The notes under the pieces: model-generated | The model's database searches: none | Seen by the model: only the letters and a program-made list of their open reading frames with translations | What the model was told of the DNA's origin: nothing | Shown here: positions 6,291 through 9,672 of the stretch, in pieces | How positions within the stretch are numbered: position 1 is the first letter of the stretch | Layout: each line of letters begins with the position of its first letter | Translations under genes and position numbers: made by a program | Assembly: GCA_007129225.1 (NCBI GenBank) | Contig: SKVX01000110.1 | Coordinates: forward strand, 1-9,672 | Direction: 5' to 3' | From: Halomonas sp. | Lineage (GTDB): Bacteria > Pseudomonadota > Gammaproteobacteria > Pseudomonadales > Halomonadaceae | DNA: 9,672 nt

Positions 6291-7505
6291 TTAACGTGTC
6301 ACCAGTTGGCCCGTTTCATCTACATCCAGGCGGCGGTTGCGTCCGGCCAGCAGGGCGAAGATGGCGGATACCGCGAGGATCAGCAGCAGGACGGTGGTGA
6401 GGAGGGTCAGGCTAACGTCGAACTGCAGCAGGACCCCGACCGCCAGTGGCCCCATGGCGGCCAGGGTATAGCCGCCGCCCTGGGCCAGGCCGGAGAGCTT
6501 TCCCGCCAGGCGCGAGTTGGCGGTGCGCAGCACGATCAGCGTCAATGCCAGGCTGAAGCAGCCACCCTGGCCAAGCCCCAGCAGTGCCACCCCGGTCCAG
6601 CGCCAGCTCGTGGGGCCGAGCAATAGCAGCCAGAGGCCGGCCGCGACACAGCCCAGCACCAGCATCAGTGCCGGCCGTTGGTCACGGCTGAAGCGTGCCA
6701 GCCAGGGTGCGCCCAGGGCCGAGATGAGCTGCACCATGACCGAGGCACCCATCATCCAGCCGGCTTCCGACTCCCCGTAGCCCCGGGTTTGCAGCAGGGT
6801 AGGCAGCCACCCAAAGACGATATAGGCCAGCGACGACTGGGTCCCCATGTAGAGCATGACGTGCCAGGCAAGGGGCTGGGAGAGCAGCTGGCGAAAGGAG
6901 CCGCCTCCCGCGGGCACAGGGGCCCCCTGCGGGGTTCGCGGCATGAGCCTGACCCAGGCCAGCAGCGCCGTCACGCCCAGCAGCGACCAGCTGATCAGGC
7001 TGAGGCGCCAGCTGCCCAGGAGCTCAGCCAGCGGAATGCTCAATCCGGCGCCGAGGGCGCCCCCCAGGCACAGGGCCATGGTGTAGACGCCGGTCATCAG
7101 GTCGGCGCCGGCGGGTATCTCGCGCTTGACCAGGGCCGGCAGCAGTGTCCCGGCGACCCCGATGGCGGCACCCACGAGCAGGGTGCCGGCGAAAAGTGAT
7201 GCGGTAACCGGCACGCCACGAAGCAACAGCCCGGTGATCAAGGCGCCGAGTGCCAGCGTCATGGTGTTCTCGGGCCCCAGTCGCTTGGCGAGCCAGGGGG
7301 CCAGGGGGGCGAAGATGCCGAGGCAGAGGACGGGCAGGGTGGTGAGCGCCCCAATGGCCAGCGGTGAGAGGCCGGTGTCCAGTTGGAGGCGGACCAGCAG
7401 GGGAGCCAGGGAGGAGAGGGCCGGCCTCAGATTGAGGCCGACCAGTACCATCAGGAATAGGAAGAGCACCATGCGAGCGGTGTGATGCCTGGTATCAGTT
7501 GTCAT
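6291..7505 (-). CDS. MFS transporter of the CynX/NimT family
   Basis: This 404-residue inner-membrane protein has about twelve hydrophobic helices. The N-terminal segment LVGLNLRPALSSLAPLLVRL (21-40), then GLSPLAIGALTTLPVLCLGIF (45-65), is characteristic of the CynX/NimT (YeaN) branch, known for cyanate and 2-nitroimidazole transport in E. coli. Further marks are GVAGTLLPALVKREIP (116-131) and a Gly-rich GLGQGGCFSLALTLIVLRT in the second half. The frame continues upstream to 7583, but ATG 7505 is chosen because the family starts just before the first helix. It overlaps the upstream gene's end by 11 nt, with GGCGAGG before the ATG, pointing to translational coupling. No cyanase or other cyanate gene is nearby, so cyanate as substrate is not supported. 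Confidence 0.9.
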   Translation of the reverse strand: MTTDTRHHTARMVLFLFLMVLVGLNLRPALSSLAPLLVRLQLDTGLSPLAIGALTTLPVLCLGIFAPLAPWLAKRLGPENTMTLALGALITGLLLRGVPVTASLFAGTLLVGAAIGVAGTLLPALVKREIPAGADLMTGVYTMALCLGGALGAGLSIPLAELLGSWRLSLISWSLLGVTALLAWVRLMPRTPQGAPVPAGGGSFRQLLSQPLAWHVMLYMGTQSSLAYIVFGWLPTLLQTRGYGESEAGWMMGASVMVQLISALGAPWLARFSRDQRPALMLVLGCVAAGLWLLLLGPTSWRWTGVALLGLGQGGCFSLALTLIVLRTANSRLAGKLSGLAQGGGYTLAAMGPLAVGVLLQFDVSLTLLTTVLLLILAVSAIFALLAGRNRRLDVDETGQLVTR

Positions 7506-8049
7506 CGCCTCGCCATCCACGCCCCTTGGGCGGCTGCCTGGGCGAATTTGACGATTTGGTATGCTCGCCGTCGCGGGGGGCAATCAAGGGATCCTCGCTG
7601 GCGCCGGGGGAGCCGAAGGTCACCACGCCGGGGTCCAGGCTGGCTTTGATCTGGCGGCGAATGCCGGAGACATCCTCCGTGCTGATCAGCAGCTCCTGGT
7701 CGCCTTGCCGCTGACGCTGTGGGACCAAGGCTCCATCGAAGGTCCAGCAGCGTTGGGGCACCTGTGAGACATGCCAGGTGCGCCCCTGCCAGTGAGCCTG
7801 GGCCTGGGCATCGAGCTCCATCGCCTCCAGCGGCACCAGTGCGGCAAACAGGCGAGCGTTGAGAACTAGCCCGCCGTTGGTCATGTTCACAGCACCCTGG
7901 TAACGGCCCTCCTGCAACTCAGCGAGTACGACCTTGCGTTTTTTTTGCGGCTCGATGGTGCCCTGCCCGCAAAGGTGCAGCAAGCCGTCGTCGATTTGCT
8001 TGATAACCCAGACCGGGATGGGCTGTTTGCCGGTCAACCACTTCAGCAT
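7495..8049 (-). CDS. Unrecognised 184-residue protein, coupled to the MFS gene
   Basis: I do not recognise this protein. It has no signal peptide or membrane helix and looks cytoplasmic. Residues 1-135 look folded (MLKWLTGKQPIPVWVIKQID at the start; a patch with NGGLVLNARLFAALVP at 58-73 and W87, W92, W102). The last 45 residues are rich in Gly, Pro, Ser, Lys and Asp and probably disordered. A basic QKKRKV at 35-40 is encoded partly by a run of eight A. Base composition and codon use look like the neighbours, and its end overlaps the MFS start by 11 nt, which supports it being real. The ribosome site before ATG 8049 is weak (GGAAA at a long distance), so the start is less sure. It could be an accessory or regulatory partner of the transporter; this is a guess from position. 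Confidence 0.7.
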   Translation of the reverse strand: MLKWLTGKQPIPVWVIKQIDDGLLHLCGQGTIEPQKKRKVVLAELQEGRYQGAVNMTNGGLVLNARLFAALVPLEAMELDAQAQAHWQGRTWHVSQVPQRCWTFDGALVPQRQRQGDQELLISTEDVSGIRRQIKASLDPGVVTFGSPGASEDPLIAPRDGEHTKSSNSPRQPPKGRGWRGDDN

Positions 8050-8112
8050 TGGCAGGGCATTTCCAAAACGGCCCGCTGATACGCGCTCATCCCTGGGCCG
8101 TCCGCATCAGCA
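8050..8112. other. Leader and presumed promoter region of the unknown-protein/MFS operon
   Basis: No clear sigma-70 promoter is visible on the minus strand here or in the adjacent repeat array. The 15 bases 8098-8112 match the consensus of the neighbouring 15-bp array at about 10 of 15 positions and may be a worn extra unit. Confidence 0.3.
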
Positions 8113-8172
8113 CAGTACATTTCGGCATAGTACGTTTAGGCATGGTGCGTTTCGGCACAGTAAAAAATGGCA
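8113..8172. repeat. Four tandem imperfect 15-bp repeats
   Basis: Units are 8113-8127 CAGTACATTTCGGCA, 8128-8142 TAGTACGTTTAGGCA, 8143-8157 TGGTGCGTTTCGGCA and 8158-8172 CAGTAAAAAATGGCA. The first three differ from one another by a few bases; the fourth shares mainly the ends. The array sits upstream of the unknown-protein gene, and its last unit overlaps the helicase terminator. Reads as possible iterated regulator sites or a simple tandem duplication. Confidence 0.8.
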
Positions 8173-8186
8173 CTCTACAGTGCCAT
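8162..8186 (-). terminator. Intrinsic terminator of the helicase gene
   Basis: On the minus strand, ATGGCACT and AGTGCCAT (8179-8186 and 8167-8174) form a perfect 8-bp stem with a 4-nt loop, followed directly by five T (8166-8162). It begins 28 nt after the helicase stop codon at 8215, the expected place and form for Rho-independent termination. Confidence 0.88.
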
Positions 8187-8214
8187 AGTTCCTTGTAGCC
8201 TACCATGTGCCGAA

Positions 8215-9549
8215 TCAGGCTTGGCGAGCGCCCTGGCCGCGGCTGCGACGCCGGCGTGGCGCCCGGCTGTCGTCGCCGCTGCGGTTGCCTTCGCTGCCAC
8301 GCGAGGCGGCACCGCGGCTGCCGCTGTTGTTACCGCCGTTACCGCGCTGCCCCTGACCGCCAGAGCGGCCACCGCGTCCGCCGCGACCATTCTCGATGGG
8401 CTCGGGCTTGGCGTTGGGGTCAGGCTCGAAGCCGGGCTCGATATGCTTGGTCAGGTCGCGCTTGATCAGCCGCTCGATGCCTTTCAACAGACCATGCTCG
8501 TCGACGCACACCAGCGAGACGGCCTGACCGTCGCTGCCGGCTCGGCCGGTGCGGCCGATACGGTGCACGTAGTCCTCTGCCACGTTGGGCAATTCGAAAT
8601 TGACCACGTGGGGAAGCTCGTTGATATCCAGGCCGCGCGCCGCGATGTCAGTCGCCACCAATACCTGCAGGTCCCCGGTCTTGAAGGCTGCCAGGGCCTT
8701 GGTGCGGGCCGACTGGCTCTTGTTGCCGTGGATCGCCATGGCAGGGATGTCCTGCTTGGAAAGCTGCTCGGCCAGCCGGTTGGCGCCGTGCTTGGTGCGG
8801 GTGAAGACCAGCACCTGGTTCCAGCTGTGACGGGTGATCAGGTGGGCCAGCAGCTCACGCTTCTTCTCCCGGTCGACGCGATAGATCGACTGGTCGACGG
8901 TCTCGGCGGTGGTGTTGCGCCGCGCCACCTCGATCATGGCTGGGTTGTCGAGCAGCTTGCCTGCCAGGGCCTGGATCTCGTTGGAGAAGGTGGCCGAGAA
9001 CAACAGGTTCTGGCGCTTCTCGGGCAGCACGCGCAGGATCTTCTTGATGTCGTGGATGAAGCCCATGTCCAGCATGCGATCGGCTTCGTCGAGCACCAGG
9101 ATCTCGACGTGGGAGAGGTCCACGTGCTTCTGCTGGTGCAGGTCGAGCAGGCGGCCGGGCGTGGCGATCAGCACGTCCAGGCCGGGCCGGATGGCGTCCA
9201 CCTGGGGCTGCTGGCCCACGCCGCCGAAGATGACATGGCTCTTCATGGTGAGGTGGCGACCGTAGTCGGCCACGCTTTCGCCCACCTGGGCGGCCAGCTC
9301 GCGGGTCGGCGTCAGGATCAAGGCGCGAATCTGGCGCTTGCCGGGCCGGGGGCCTTCCGCCAGGCGTTGCAGCATCGGCAGGGTGAAGCCGGCTGTCTTG
9401 CCGGTGCCGGTCTGGGCGCTGGCCAGCAGGTCGCCACCATTGAGAACGGCAGGAATCGCCTGGCGCTGAATGGGGGTCGGAATCGTGTAGCCCTGTGCCT
9501 CGACGGCACGGAGCAGTTCGGCACGCAGGCCGAGTTCGGAAAAGGTCAT
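8215..9549 (-). CDS. rhlE: DEAD-box ATP-dependent RNA helicase, RhlE type
   Basis: A 444-residue helicase that unwinds short RNA duplexes using ATP; RhlE proteins act in ribosome maturation and RNA turnover, often in the cold. Motifs are complete: Q motif with PTPIQ (24-28), motif I AQTGTGKT (45-52), Ia PTREL (81-85), Ib TPGR (130-133), II DEAD (154-157), III SAT (185-187), V RGLD (305-308) and [10 protein letters not shown] (329-336). The second RecA-like domain runs to about 370. The C-terminal tail (about 388-444) is rich in Gly, Arg, Ser and Asn and ends in a basic [14 protein letters not shown], an RNA-binding type tail. The frame extends to 9597, but ATG 9549 is preferred: MTFSELGL matches the usual RhlE start, and GGAGA precedes it at good distance. 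It is a single-gene unit with its own terminator. Confidence 0.94.
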   Translation of the reverse strand: MTFSELGLRAELLRAVEAQGYTIPTPIQRQAIPAVLNGGDLLASAQTGTGKTAGFTLPMLQRLAEGPRPGKRQIRALILTPTRELAAQVGESVADYGRHLTMKSHVIFGGVGQQPQVDAIRPGLDVLIATPGRLLDLHQQKHVDLSHVEILVLDEADRMLDMGFIHDIKKILRVLPEKRQNLLFSATFSNEIQALAGKLLDNPAMIEVARRNTTAETVDQSIYRVDREKKRELLAHLITRHSWNQVLVFTRTKHGANRLAEQLSKQDIPAMAIHGNKSQSARTKALAAFKTGDLQVLVATDIAARGLDINELPHVVNFELPNVAEDYVHRIGRTGRAGSDGQAVSLVCVDEHGLLKGIERLIKRDLTKHIEPGFEPDPNAKPEPIENGRGGRGGRSGGQGQRGNGGNNSGSRGAASRGSEGNRSGDDSRAPRRRRSRGQGARQA

Positions 9550-9579
9550 GCGGTCTCCGCAGATACGCCTCCGCCGTGC

Positions 9580-9598
9580 CATGTGCGTCTTGCACATG
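9580..9598. promoter_or_regulatory. Perfect inverted repeat in the helicase upstream region
   Basis: CATGTGC (9580-9586) and GCACATG (9592-9598) are 7-bp arms around a 5-nt spacer, centred about 40 nt before the helicase ATG. It may be an operator for a dimeric regulator or, if transcribed, a leader hairpin. No T-run follows, so it is not a terminator. Confidence 0.45.
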
Positions 9599-9672
9599 AC
9601 CAGTCCCGGGCCAAGGCGTGTAAAAATTCGGTTCAGGGCGCGGCAGGAGGGACTACAGGTTGCCGCGAGGGC
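9599..9672. other. Right-edge intergenic sequence, probably with divergent signals
   Basis: The helicase promoter should be here, but no convincing -35/-10 pair is visible on the minus strand. On the plus strand TGTAAAAAT (about 9619-9627) is -10-like, and a perfect AGGAGG (9645-9650) is followed after 9 nt by TTG at 9660. A divergent plus-strand gene could therefore start at or just beyond the edge. Too little sequence remains to call it. Confidence 0.25.

Noticed and set aside
7934..8188. Plus-strand frame with five-residue repeats (STFRH-like) over the 15-bp array
   Set aside because: The 15-bp period is a multiple of three, so any frame through it repeats; most of the frame is antisense to the unknown gene and it has no ribosome site.
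9550..9597. Upstream start for the helicase at 9597
   Set aside because: It would add a Cys/Arg-rich leader unlike RhlE proteins and lies inside the inverted repeat; ATG 9549 has a good GGAGA site.

Overview
The window is high-GC bacterial DNA with dense, mostly minus-strand genes. The protein families (type I asparaginase, a three-gene ABC exporter, EamA and CynX-like transporters, an RhlE-type DEAD-box helicase) and REP-like palindromes starting with GTAGGAG suggest a gammaproteobacterium. Halomonadaceae is my best guess, from general resemblance only. There is no sign of phage, insertion sequence, CRISPR, tRNA or rRNA.

Layout: positions 1-388 (minus) hold the first 129 residues of a cytoplasmic type I L-asparaginase that runs off the left edge, with a plausible sigma-70 promoter at 428-456. 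Positions 453-4792 (minus) form a compact operon, transcribed ATPase, then a large duplicated FtsX-type permease, then a HlyD-family adaptor. Together these make an ATP-driven inner-membrane exporter of unknown substrate. The adaptor carries a motif expected to dock a TolC-type outer-membrane channel, which is not encoded here. A 139-bp divergent region (4793-4931) with an FNR/ANR-like site separates this operon from a plus-strand EamA/DMT transporter gene (4932-5819).

Between the convergent ends of the EamA gene and a CynX/NimT-like MFS gene lies a 471-bp non-coding stretch (5820-6290). It is filled with REP-like palindromes: two near-identical composite units 186 bp apart, each with two REPs pointing head to head, plus half of a third. 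It looks like a BIME (bacterial interspersed mosaic element). The MFS gene (6291-7505) overlaps by 11 nt an upstream gene for an unrecognised 184-residue protein (7495-8049), so the two are probably made together. Upstream of that pair is a tandem array of 15-bp repeats (8113-8172) running into a strong intrinsic terminator (8162-8186) for the next gene. That gene is an RhlE-type RNA helicase (8215-9549) with an inverted repeat in its leader (9580-9598).

I see no clear new defence or metabolic system. The items most worth a second look are the REP/BIME array, the 15-bp repeats before the unknown-protein/MFS operon, the FNR-like site, and the asparaginase whose first catalytic threonine reads as alanine.
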